A DNA stretch of 9,144 nt from Chloroflexota bacterium. Lineage in GTDB: Bacteria > Chloroflexota > Anaerolineae > Anaerolineales > UBA11579. Shown here piece by piece: positions 1 through 6,811 of the stretch. The position numbers and the translations under genes are program-made. Where the stretch lies: contig DNGN01000312.1 of NCBI GenBank assembly GCA_003486225.1, positions 1-9,144 on the forward strand. The letters are read 5' to 3'. Under the pieces are notes generated by a model. The model saw only the letters and a program-made list of their open reading frames with translations, did no database searches and was not told the DNA's origin. How positions within the stretch are numbered: position 1 is the stretch's first letter; each line of letters starts with the position of its first letter.

Positions 1-47
1 CTAGACGTTGAATCGGACCAGGCGCCATATCACACGCAAGGATCAAA

Positions 48-2240
48 ATGCACAAAATCTCAAGATACATCAAATCACTTCCCTGGAAAAAGATCACCCT
101 TGCCCTGCTGGTACTGCTGGCGCTGGCAGCTGGCTACATCTTTTGGCCGCTCCGGTATGACCTCTCACATCTCGCCGTCCCAGAAGGCAAATACAATGTC
201 CGCATCCTGCGCGATCGCTACGGGGTCCCCCACATCTACGGCCAGACCGACCCGGATGTGGCCTTCGGGTTGGCCTTTGCTCACGCCGAGGACGATTTCG
301 CCACCATCCAGGGCAGCATGCTGGCCGGCAAAGGCATGCTGGGCCGCGCCTTCGGGCCTGATTCTGCTGCCGTGGATTATCTCGTGGCACTGCTGCGTGT
401 CTGGGATGTGGTCGATGCCCAATATCAGAGCGACATCAATCCGCAAACCAAAGCCATCCTGGATGCCTATGCCGAAGGTCTCAATCATTATGCGGCCCTG
501 CATCCCGAGCAGGTCCTGGTTGAGGAAGCTTTCCCGGTAACCGGCAAGGATATGGTCGCCATCTCCGTTTTCCAGTCCCCGATGTATTTTGGCCTGGATG
601 GCCCCATCAGCGAGCTGTTCGCCGACCAACGCCAGTCCGAGGTCTCCCCAATGCCTGGGGCCTGGTATAAGTTTACCGATTACCAGCACGGTTCGAATGT
701 CTTTGGGGTGGCTCCCAGCCGCACCACCGATGGTTCGACCTTTTTCGCTGTCAACTCCCACCAGCCCTGGCAGGGCCCCGTCACCTGGTACGAGGTCCAC
801 CTGCACAGTGAAGAGGGCTGGAATGTGGTCGGGGCGACTTTCCCGGGTGTGCCGAGCGTCATCCAGGGTCACAACGAGAACCTGAGCTGGGCCATGACGG
901 TCAATGACCCCGACCTGACCGACATCTATCTCCTGGAGATCAATCCTGAGAACGAGAACCAATACCTTTTTGACGGCCAATGGCTGGAGCTGGAAGTGCG
1001 CGAAGTCCCCCTCAAGGTCAAGCTGGTCGGCAATTTAAAGATCACCATCAAGCAAGAGGCCCTGTGGTCAGTTTTCGGCCCGGTGGTGCGCCAGGATCAT
1101 GGCGTGTATGCCATCCGCTACTCCGGTTTTGGCCAGATCCATATCTTCCAGCAGCTCTACCAGTTGAATAAGGCAACCAACTTTGAGGAGTGGCGCACCG
1201 CCATGTACAACGGAGCCTTACCCACCTTCAACGTGGGGTATGCCGATAACTCGGGCAACCTCTATTACCTCTACAATGCCAAGCTGCCCATCCGGGCAGA
1301 TGGCTTCCAGTGGGACCTATACCTGCCGGGCACCACCTCCGACGTGCTGTGGACCGAATACCTGGCTCCCGAAAATTTGCCCCAGGTCCTCAATCCCCCT
1401 TCAGGCTTCTTCCAGAATGCCAATAGCTCACCCTACCTGACGACCTTCGGCGACGGCAATCCCGACCCAGCCGATTTCTCGCTCAATTTCGGCATCGAAG
1501 ACTATGAGACCAACCGCTCCCTGATGCTTAAAGGATTGTTCAGCGCGGATGACTCGATCAGCTTTGAAGAATTCATCGCCTATAAGTTCAACCTTTACTA
1601 CCATCCGGATTCGGATGTCGGCACTGCCATGACCATGCTGGCCGATCTCACTTTTGAAGACCCCCTCCTGAAGCAAGCGCAAAGCCTGCTGGCTGGCTGG
1701 GATCTCAGCGTTGGGGCAGAAAGCAAGCACGCCGCCCTGGGGGTGCTCACCATGTATAACCTGTCCGAAAATGTGGAGGATTTTAACGGTTCCTCCATGG
1801 ACAGGAACGAATTCACTCCCCAGGATGTTCGTATGGCTTTTGAACAGGCAGTGGACTACCTGCAGCAGCACCATGGGAAAATCGATCCGGCCTGGGGAGA
1901 GGTGCAGCGTTTGCAGCGCGGCCAGGTCGATGTGCCGCTGGGCGGCGGACCAGATGTGATCCGGGCTGCCTACGCCGAACGGCAGGAGGATGGCATCCTG
2001 AAAGCCAACGATGGCGATGGCTATGTCATGCTGGTCGCCTGGCGGCCGGATGGCAGTGTCGAGTCTTACAGCATCCACCAGTACGGCAGTGCCACCACCC
2101 GGGAGCAATCCCCCCACTACGATGACCAGTCCGAGATGTTCGCTGCCATGCAGCTCAAGCCCGTCTGGTTCGAGCTGGCCGAGATACGGCAAAATCTGGA
2201 AGCCGAATATACCCCCTGGACCAGCGCATATCATCAATAA
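48..2240 (+). CDS. Penicillin acylase family protein (Ntn hydrolase), membrane-anchored
   Basis: 730 aa enzyme of the penicillin amidase (S45) family, which hydrolyses amide bonds of acylated substrates after autocatalytic cleavage into alpha and beta chains. Residues about 15-33 form a hydrophobic signal or membrane anchor after a basic start, so the enzyme should face the outside. The predicted self-cleavage site is Gly215-Ser216 within HGSNVFGV, giving Ser216 as beta-chain nucleophile (beta1). His238 (beta23, in NSHQPW), Val285 (beta70, after GHNENLSWAMT) and Asn459 (beta244, in FQNANSSP) fill the remaining active-site positions. SPHYDDQ at 688-694 is the usual C-terminal family motif. His at beta23 and Val at beta70 are as in aculeacin and acyl-homoserine-lactone acylases, whereas penicillin G acylase has Gln and Ala. 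AAGGA lies five bases before the ATG. Family is certain; the substrate is not predictable. It is transcribed alone in this window and converges on the amidase gene. Confidence 0.93.
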   Translation: MHKISRYIKSLPWKKITLALLVLLALAAGYIFWPLRYDLSHLAVPEGKYNVRILRDRYGVPHIYGQTDPDVAFGLAFAHAEDDFATIQGSMLAGKGMLGRAFGPDSAAVDYLVALLRVWDVVDAQYQSDINPQTKAILDAYAEGLNHYAALHPEQVLVEEAFPVTGKDMVAISVFQSPMYFGLDGPISELFADQRQSEVSPMPGAWYKFTDYQHGSNVFGVAPSRTTDGSTFFAVNSHQPWQGPVTWYEVHLHSEEGWNVVGATFPGVPSVIQGHNENLSWAMTVNDPDLTDIYLLEINPENENQYLFDGQWLELEVREVPLKVKLVGNLKITIKQEALWSVFGPVVRQDHGVYAIRYSGFGQIHIFQQLYQLNKATNFEEWRTAMYNGALPTFNVGYADNSGNLYYLYNAKLPIRADGFQWDLYLPGTTSDVLWTEYLAPENLPQVLNPPSGFFQNANSSPYLTTFGDGNPDPADFSLNFGIEDYETNRSLMLKGLFSADDSISFEEFIAYKFNLYYHPDSDVGTAMTMLADLTFEDPLLKQAQSLLAGWDLSVGAESKHAALGVLTMYNLSENVEDFNGSSMDRNEFTPQDVRMAFEQAVDYLQQHHGKIDPAWGEVQRLQRGQVDVPLGGGPDVIRAAYAERQEDGILKANDGDGYVMLVAWRPDGSVESYSIHQYGSATTREQSPHYDDQSEMFAAMQLKPVWFELAEIRQNLEAEYTPWTSAYHQ

Positions 2241-2297
2241 TTTCCATCAGTACCTGACTGTTAATGAACGGCTCCCGAGCGCCAGTCCTTAAAACAA

Positions 2298-2335
2298 AAG
2301 AACCGGGTTGAAATCACCCGGTTCTTCATTTTTTT
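2298..2335. terminator. Bidirectional intrinsic terminator between convergent genes
   Basis: An 11-bp perfect stem (2298-2308 with 2316-2326; core AGAACCGGGT/ACCCGGTTCT) encloses a seven-base loop. On the plus strand it is followed by seven T (2329-2335). On the minus strand it is followed by a T-rich tail, the complement of AAAACAAAA at 2291-2299. It lies between the acylase stop and the amidase stop, so it can end both transcripts. Confidence 0.88.
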
Positions 2336-2344
2336 GAACGTTGA

Positions 2345-3271
2345 TCAGGACTGAAAGATGCTCAGCGGCATATAGGCCGAAACAATGAAATTCGGGGCGT
2401 CCACGATCTCACTGATCTTTAAATCCGCCGCTTCGCTGCACAACACATAGGCTTCACTGCGGCTCAGTCCATGTGTACTGACCAGCCAGTCGATCATGTA
2501 ACGGGTGGCATTTTTGGCGTTCTCGAACAGATCCGGGCCGTGGGCTGTGGTGGCATGGAAACCTTTTTTGTCCAACATGGTCAACGGGCTGGGGGTTTCG
2601 AACTGCAGCTCCTTCACCGAGAAATCTTTTCGCACACCGAAACGCAGGGTCACTTCCATCGGTGATTCAATACCCGTGCCGCACAATTCGCCGTCTCCCT
2701 GTGCGCTGTGGCAGTCACCGCAGGCAAATAACGCGCCATCCACCAGAACCGGCAGCCAGACCTTTGAGCCGGGTACCAGATCGCGGATGTCCACGTTGCC
2801 GCCGTTCTGACGTGGTGGGATGGTATTCAGGCGTCCCGGTTCTGCTGGTGCCACGCCCATCGTGCCGCAGAACGGCTGGAAGGGCAGCACAATATCCTTA
2901 ACGCCGAAGTAGCATTTATCGCCTTCCAGTTTCCAGTGGTGAATGTAGGCATAATCAAAATCATCTGCCAGCAAGCCAAACCCTTTCAGGTGGCCGCTCC
3001 AGCCCCAGCCTTTGTGCTTCATCTTCAATACTTCTACCTGCAGCGAGTCTCCGGGTTTGGCCCCCTTCACATACACCGAACCCACCAGGGCATGAATCGG
3101 GGAGAAATCGATATTCGCCAGATCATCATCATCCCAATCTGGCGTCACCTGGCCGCAGGGTTCCGGGCAATCAAATACAACCGTATCCCCAGGCTCAATT
3201 TCCAGCCGAGGCTCCACCGAGTTGTCCCAAAATGGTTGGGTTACACTGCCGTCTAAATAATGTTCTGTCAT
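2345..3271 (-). CDS. Acetamidase/formamidase family protein
   Basis: 308 aa cytoplasmic protein of the FmdA/AmdA family, whose members hydrolyse short amides such as formamide and acetamide to ammonia and the acid. Diagnostic segments are PFCGTMGVAP (133-142), GGNVDIRDL (157-165), GDCHSAQGDGELCGTGIES (185-203) and a C-terminal LCSEAADLKISEIVDAPN stretch near 278-294. The length is typical for the family and no signal peptide is seen. The start at 3271 is chosen because AGGAGG sits six bases upstream. A longer in-frame reading to 3352 would overlap the EcfT gene and has no comparable site. The gene follows ecfT by 28 bases on the same strand and is the last gene before the bidirectional terminator, so it is probably co-transcribed with the importer. 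The family is secure. The exact substrate is unknown, because many family members have never been assayed. Confidence 0.93.
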   Translation of the reverse strand: MTEHYLDGSVTQPFWDNSVEPRLEIEPGDTVVFDCPEPCGQVTPDWDDDDLANIDFSPIHALVGSVYVKGAKPGDSLQVEVLKMKHKGWGWSGHLKGFGLLADDFDYAYIHHWKLEGDKCYFGVKDIVLPFQPFCGTMGVAPAEPGRLNTIPPRQNGGNVDIRDLVPGSKVWLPVLVDGALFACGDCHSAQGDGELCGTGIESPMEVTLRFGVRKDFSVKELQFETPSPLTMLDKKGFHATTAHGPDLFENAKNATRYMIDWLVSTHGLSRSEAYVLCSEAADLKISEIVDAPNFIVSAYMPLSIFQS

Positions 3272-3299
3272 GGGTATCCTCCTATAGGTGTTTAATTTT

Positions 3300-3911
3300 C
3301 TAATAGCCGATCCAACTAAGGATGATCTGCTCTGTGAAATTGCCAATGCCAAAATAATTTAAAACCATCCCGCCGATCAGGATCGCGATGATGGCAAAGA
3401 TGAATAAATAATCATCCCGGCTGAACACCAATTCGCGCCGGTACGTCCTGGCATCAATGTTATAGTCAAATCCCCGGGCCAGGATCGCAATTGAAATATC
3501 CTGAGACCGTTCGAGGGTCGCCAGGAAGATCGGGATCAGCAATGCGGTCAGTACCTGCGCACGTTGAATTAAATTTTTGGGTTGGACATCATAGCCACGT
3601 GCTTTTTGGGCATCCGTGATCTTTTGGGTCTGCTGAGACAAGATCCCAACCGTAGCAAAACCGAGCGTCAGGGCAACCCCCATCTCGGGAGGTAGGCCCT
3701 TGGACATCAATCGTTCTAAAATAAAGGCAACCACCAGGGAAGCTGCCAACACCAGCAGGATTTTCACCCCGGTTGCATAGGGAAAACTTTGGATTTTATC
3801 CGGCCACGAAAGGAAGGCTATCAGGCAAAAGATCATCCCCACCAGCAAGATTGTTCCAGCCTCCCTGACCACTTCGCGGAGTCTTGGTACGGCGGGTGAA
3901 TGCCAGGACAA
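3300..3911 (-). CDS. ecfT: EcfT transmembrane component, C-terminal part (frame-shifted)
   Basis: This frame carries the C-terminal half of an ECF transporter T component. It contains the two Ala-Arg-Gly motifs by which EcfT couples to the two ATPase domains: AQKARG (residues 101-106) and AILARG (142-147), after LPPEMGVALTLGF (73-85), and ends with a hydrophobic helix at about 167-188. The open frame begins only at a TTG codon directly after an in-frame TAA, with no ribosome-binding site. It overlaps the N-terminal frame by 116 bases in a +1 register, so it is unlikely to be an independent gene. Residues about 11-72 hold two extra hydrophobic segments that a canonical EcfT of about 265 aa would not need between its halves. 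Joined with the upstream frame by a one-base change, the product would be about 338 aa. The stop TAG is 28 bases before the amidase ATG. Confidence 0.8.
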   Translation of the reverse strand: MSWHSPAVPRLREVVREAGTILLVGMIFCLIAFLSWPDKIQSFPYATGVKILLVLAASLVVAFILERLMSKGLPPEMGVALTLGFATVGILSQQTQKITDAQKARGYDVQPKNLIQRAQVLTALLIPIFLATLERSQDISIAILARGFDYNIDARTYRRELVFSRDDYLFIFAIIAILIGGMVLNYFGIGNFTEQIILSWIGY

Positions 3912-4317
3912 GATTTACCGGGGGGGTTGTATAGAGCATCAGATGCACCGCTAACACCACACTAAAGAAGCGAAAGAAAACCGCAAAACCCCGGATGATC
4001 CCTTCAACAGTCACCTTTACCCATTGCTTCCCAGGCACCAGGTAGAACAAGAAATGGGAATCTTCCGGTGTAAAAAATAGGATCTGGAACATGGAGAAGG
4101 TGAAGAAGATCACGACCAAAACGCGCAGGTTTTTGTTCAACTGGCTGGGGTCAACAGCCTTTCTTCCCATCAGGTAAAGCAGCAGGAAGAGGATCCCCAT
4201 CAGAACAGGGTCAATCACCACCACCGCAACCAGGGTCGCAATCGCGAACATCAGGATTTTGGAACGCGCATCCAACCTGTGCAAATAAGATGTGCCTTTC
4301 TTGTACTCAATCGCCAT
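3796..4317 (-). CDS. ecfT: EcfT transmembrane component, N-terminal part (frame-shifted)
   Basis: This frame encodes the N-terminal half of an ECF transporter T component. It has the usual opening YLHRLDARSKIL (11-22), membrane helices near 20-50 and 63-82, a further hydrophobic region at 105-129, and the conserved TTPPVNLVLAF at 130-140. After about Arg148 the sequence stops resembling the family (a hydrophilic tail rich in Gly, Asp and Pro) and ends at 3796, while the family sequence resumes in the other frame. The ATG at 4317 lies inside the end of the ATPase gene (11-base overlap), the usual arrangement for translational coupling. Read alone, this frame lacks both Ala-Arg-Gly coupling motifs and would not be functional. 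The cause may be a sequencing or assembly indel, a recent mutation or, less likely, recoding. Confidence 0.82.
   Translation of the reverse strand: MAIEYKKGTSYLHRLDARSKILMFAIATLVAVVVIDPVLMGILFLLLYLMGRKAVDPSQLNKNLRVLVVIFFTFSMFQILFFTPEDSHFLFYLVPGKQWVKVTVEGIIRGFAVFFRFFSVVLAVHLMLYTTPPVNLVLAFTRRTKTPRSGQGGWNNLAGGDDLLPDSLPFVAG
3865..3888 (-). other. Frame-change zone inside ecfT
   Basis: On the minus strand the family-like reading passes from one frame (LAFTRRTKTPR, codons down to 3874) to the frame one base further on (EVVREAG, codons from 3875). The whole span from ATG 4317 to stop 3300 is 1018 bases, one more than a multiple of three, which fits a single extra base or two missing bases. No classical slippery heptamer is visible at this spot. 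Confidence 0.6.
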
Positions 4318-6028
4318 GGGCTGCCTCCAACAACAATTCGATGGCGTGATCCAATTCTTCTTTTGTCACCAAGGAAGGAGGGATCCCATGCGCCTGCATC
4401 ATGTACGCCAGGCGGGTTGTTTCCGGCATCTCCAGGGCTGAGTCTTTCATCAGGTCTTTATCGGACAGCAAATCCTTCATCGGACCATCAAATCTGATCT
4501 TGCCCTCGCGCATCACAACAGCCCTTTTGGCAAAAGTGGCCGCATAATCAATTTGATGCGTGATCATCAATACGGTGGTACCCGTTTCATTTAATCGCTG
4601 AATTATTTCAAAAATTTCACGTGCCATGCGCGGATCCTGGCCGGTGGTTGGTTCATCCACGATCAGGATATCCGGATTTAGTGAAAGCACTGAGGCCAAA
4701 GCCACGCGCTGTTTCTGCCCTTTGCCCAGGTCAAAAACCTCTGCATCGATGAAATCACCCATGTTCACAAATTCTAAGGATTGCCGGATCCGGGTTTCAA
4801 ACTCAGAGGGGTCAATGCCGTGGGCTTTGAGGCCGAAGATGATCTCATCCCGCACGTTGAAAGACACGATCTGGTGATTGGGGTTTTGAAAACAAAAGCC
4901 GACTTTCCGGGCCAGGGTGTGTGTTGGCGTACTGGCAACATCGTTGCCCAGTACCACAACCTTTCCCTTATCCGGCTGGAGCAGGCCAATAATATGACGG
5001 ATTAAAGTGGTTTTTCCAGAACCGTTGCGGCCCATAATCGCCACAATTTCACCAGCGTTTATCGATAAACTGACACCCGCCAATGCCGCCCGCTGTGAAA
5101 TCTGGTTTTGGTGATAAGAAAAGAATAAATCTTCCATCTCGATCACCCTGTCCGTATGGGGGTTTATGTCCGGCGCGTTCTCTTCCCACTTGATCTTTCC
5201 AAGCGAGTAACCGGCACGCATCTTCTCATAAAACGCTTCGGAAGAAAGGGGCAGAGGCTGAAAGCCATATTTTTCACCCAGCTGCACAATGGCAGGGCGG
5301 GTAAACACAAACGGGATATCCCCCGCCTCAAGCACTTCTTCGACCGTACCATCCCGAACGATCTGCCCTTCGTTGAGCACGATCACCCGGTCGACCAGGG
5401 GCAGCACTTCCTCCAGCGCATGCTCCACCAAAATCAAAGTCTTGCCGCGCTGCTTGGCGATCTCCACCACCACCCGCAGCACCTGCGCTTTCCCCTCCGG
5501 GTCCAGGTTGGCCAGCGGCTCATCCAAAACATAGATTTCGGGATGCATCGCATAAATGGACGCAATCACGCAGGCCTGTTGTTCGCCCCCAGAAAGGGTG
5601 TGCGGCTCGCGCTCATCGTACCCCTCCAGGCGGGTGGCTTTCAAGGCCTCGGCTATGCGTTCCTTGATGGTTTCTCGCGGCACCCCCAAATTTTCCGGGC
5701 CAAATGCAACCTCATCGGCCACGCTGTTGGTCACCAGTTGGCTTTCAGGATCCTGGAAAACCATGCCTACGATGGAGGCCAACCCACCCACCCGGGCAAT
5801 GCGCGTATTGTATTCCTTTACAAATACATCGCCGCTGAGTTCTCCCTCATGATAGTGAGGAACCAGGCCGTTGATACAGCTGCACAAGGTGGTTTTACCA
5901 CTGCCTGCCGGCCCGGTAATCAAAATGATCTCACCCGACGAAACAGTAAGGTTAATATCCTTAAGGGCAGGTTTATTGGCTCCCTCATATGTGAAGGCTA
6001 CATTTTTAAATTCAATATCGAATGACAT
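4307..6028 (-). CDS. ecfA: Energy-coupling factor transporter ATPase, two fused ABC domains
   Basis: 573 aa fusion of the two ECF ATPases; it hydrolyses ATP at the inner membrane face to drive vitamin-type import with EcfT and an S component. Domain 1: Walker A GPAGSGKT (39-46), Q-loop Gln92, signature LSGGEQ (145-150), Walker B IYVLDEP with Glu170, His203. Domain 2: Walker A GRNGSGKT (333-340), Gln381, signature region LGKGQKQ (434-440), Walker B ILIVDEP with Glu459, His491. The second signature departs from LSGGQ. A linker of about 50 residues and a short C-terminal helix (about 555-573) flank domain 2. The ATG at 6028 is preferred over an in-frame one at 6100, because homology starts at MSFDIEF and the extension would run through a hairpin. 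There is no Shine-Dalgarno; a TATAAT ends seven bases before the ATG. The stop overlaps the ecfT start by 11 bases. Confidence 0.94.
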   Translation of the reverse strand: MSFDIEFKNVAFTYEGANKPALKDINLTVSSGEIILITGPAGSGKTTLCSCINGLVPHYHEGELSGDVFVKEYNTRIARVGGLASIVGMVFQDPESQLVTNSVADEVAFGPENLGVPRETIKERIAEALKATRLEGYDEREPHTLSGGEQQACVIASIYAMHPEIYVLDEPLANLDPEGKAQVLRVVVEIAKQRGKTLILVEHALEEVLPLVDRVIVLNEGQIVRDGTVEEVLEAGDIPFVFTRPAIVQLGEKYGFQPLPLSSEAFYEKMRAGYSLGKIKWEENAPDINPHTDRVIEMEDLFFSYHQNQISQRAALAGVSLSINAGEIVAIMGRNGSGKTTLIRHIIGLLQPDKGKVVVLGNDVASTPTHTLARKVGFCFQNPNHQIVSFNVRDEIIFGLKAHGIDPSEFETRIRQSLEFVNMGDFIDAEVFDLGKGQKQRVALASVLSLNPDILIVDEPTTGQDPRMAREIFEIIQRLNETGTTVLMITHQIDYAATFAKRAVVMREGKIRFDGPMKDLLSDKDLMKDSALEMPETTRLAYMMQAHGIPPSLVTKEELDHAIELLLEAAHGD

Positions 6029-6035
6029 AAGCGTA

Positions 6036-6065
6036 ATTATATCTAAAAATAAATCCAGGTCACAA
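6036..6065 (-). promoter_or_regulatory. Candidate leaderless promoter of the ECF ATPase gene
   Basis: A perfect TATAAT lies at 6041-6036 on the minus strand, with TTGTGA (6065-6060) 18 bases upstream as a four-of-six -35 match. Transcription would begin at or next to the ATG at 6028, which agrees with the absence of a ribosome-binding site. The -35 element lies inside one arm of the neighbouring inverted repeat. This is prediction only. Confidence 0.5.
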
Positions 6066-6095
6066 CTGATCTTCCTGATCCGTTGTGACCTGGAT
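6053..6095 (-). terminator. Inverted repeat with T-rich tail between S-component and ATPase genes
   Basis: A perfect 14-bp inverted repeat (arms ATCCAGGTCACAAC at 6053-6066 and GTTGTGACCTGGAT at 6082-6095, 15-base loop) lies 31 bases after the S-component stop. On the minus strand the stem is followed by TTATTTTTAG, as in a factor-independent terminator, while the plus-strand side has no T tract. It could end or attenuate transcription from the S-component gene. Since it also covers the -35 of the predicted ATPase promoter, it could instead be a protein-binding site. Confidence 0.6.
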
Positions 6096-6126
6096 CTCAA
6101 TCAATCGCGATCAGGCGACTAAGGAC

Positions 6127-6690
6127 CTACCACAGCGGCCTGCGGTACCGTTCCGGTAAAGCAGCCATAATGATCGTTGTTACCACGGTTGTGATGACTG
6201 CCTCGGGTGCAGCACCAGATTCCAATACAGCCAGGAAACCGAAGAACCCACCGTATTCCGGATCCGGGTAGAACATCATCAAGCCAACCACAAACAGCGG
6301 AACCACGACGACAAAATAATAGCCTAACACCTGTACAGCCCATTTGACCAGATACATCACACGGTTATCTTTGGATTTCCAGGCAAAGTTTTTGTATACA
6401 TAACCGCTATAAATACCGCCGACAATATGCGCCAGCAGGCTGGCCAGGGGGATCCCGGGTTCAGCAATACCGGCAAGAATACCAATCACGATGCCGCCCA
6501 CCGGCCCGGTAAGGGATGCACCAATCGTGGTGAAAATTTCACGCGGGTCTGTCACCACAGGGGTTCCCGGAATCGGGATCGTAACCCCCAAAAGGACCAA
6601 AGCTAGCGCAATGCCACCAAATGCTGCGGCAAAACCAACCTGCCTTGCCGAGAGCAAGGGCTTTCGTTCACCAACTACTTTATCAGTCAT
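6127..6690 (-). CDS. ECF transporter substrate-binding S component (substrate unknown)
   Basis: 187 aa, very hydrophobic, with about six membrane segments (near 17-38, 52-63, 65-78, 82-99, 112-142 and 157-178) and a basic C-terminal end, the size and layout of ECF S components. The first helix is rich in small residues (AAAFGGIALA, 21-30), as expected where S components pack against EcfT. Gly/Pro-rich loops (VTIPIPGTPVVTDPREIF, 36-53) may line the binding pocket. The start has AGGAG six bases upstream. It sits between the tetR gene and the ATPase/EcfT genes on the same strand, the layout of a dedicated importer. The assignment rests mainly on this context and topology. I cannot match it to a characterised S family such as ThiT, BioY or RibU, and no vitamin riboswitch is seen upstream. 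Confidence 0.75.
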   Translation of the reverse strand: MTDKVVGERKPLLSARQVGFAAAFGGIALALVLLGVTIPIPGTPVVTDPREIFTTIGASLTGPVGGIVIGILAGIAEPGIPLASLLAHIVGGIYSGYVYKNFAWKSKDNRVMYLVKWAVQVLGYYFVVVVPLFVVGLMMFYPDPEYGGFFGFLAVLESGAAPEAVITTVVTTIIMAALPERYRRPLW

Positions 6691-6811
6691 ATCAAACTCC
6701 TCTCTTCATGGATATGGTTTTTATCGAAAACACTCGCTCAAATCATTAGTTACGAATTTTGACTGATTACCTGGCAGGAGTCCTTATTGACTATGCGCAA
6801 ATCGAATCGCT
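6691..6811 (-). other. Gap between tetR and the S-component gene
   Basis: These 121 bases hold the AGGAG ribosome-binding site of the S-component gene (complement of 6697-6701). I find no stable hairpin, no riboswitch-like fold and no convincing promoter here, so read-through from tetR is the simplest reading. TATTGACT at 6785-6792 also occurs in the divergent operator region, but without its palindromic partner. Confidence 0.4.

Noticed and set aside
165..980. Long open frame antisense to the acylase (and similarly 1428-2237)
   Set aside because: The plus-strand frame carries all catalytic motifs of a known family; the antisense frames have no recognisable domain and arise from codon bias.
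3272..3352. N-terminal extension of the amidase
   Set aside because: It would overlap ecfT by 53 bases and has no ribosome-binding site, while the ATG at 3271 has AGGAGG at ideal spacing and begins at the family's usual N-terminus.
3920..3926. Run of seven C (minus strand) in ecfT as the frameshift source
   Set aside because: Removing one C from the run leads at once to a TAA, and adding one gives a non-family reading. The family sequence continues correctly after the run (VNLVLAFTRR), so the frame change lies later, near 3865-3888.
5156..6025. Long open frame antisense to the ATPase
   Set aside because: It mirrors the conserved ABC domain codons and has no start signal or domain of its own.
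6053..6095. TPP-riboswitch-like words (CCTGATCC, ACCTGGAT) near the hairpin
   Set aside because: The conserved CTGAGA part and the paired helices of a thiamine riboswitch are absent; the stretch is a simple inverted repeat.
6029..6100. N-terminal extension of the ECF ATPase
   Set aside because: It runs through the inverted repeat and adds 24 residues without resemblance to ABC domains.
6785..6792. TATTGACT as a second TetR operator before the S-component gene
   Set aside because: Only eight bases match the divergent operator region and the palindromic partner is missing.
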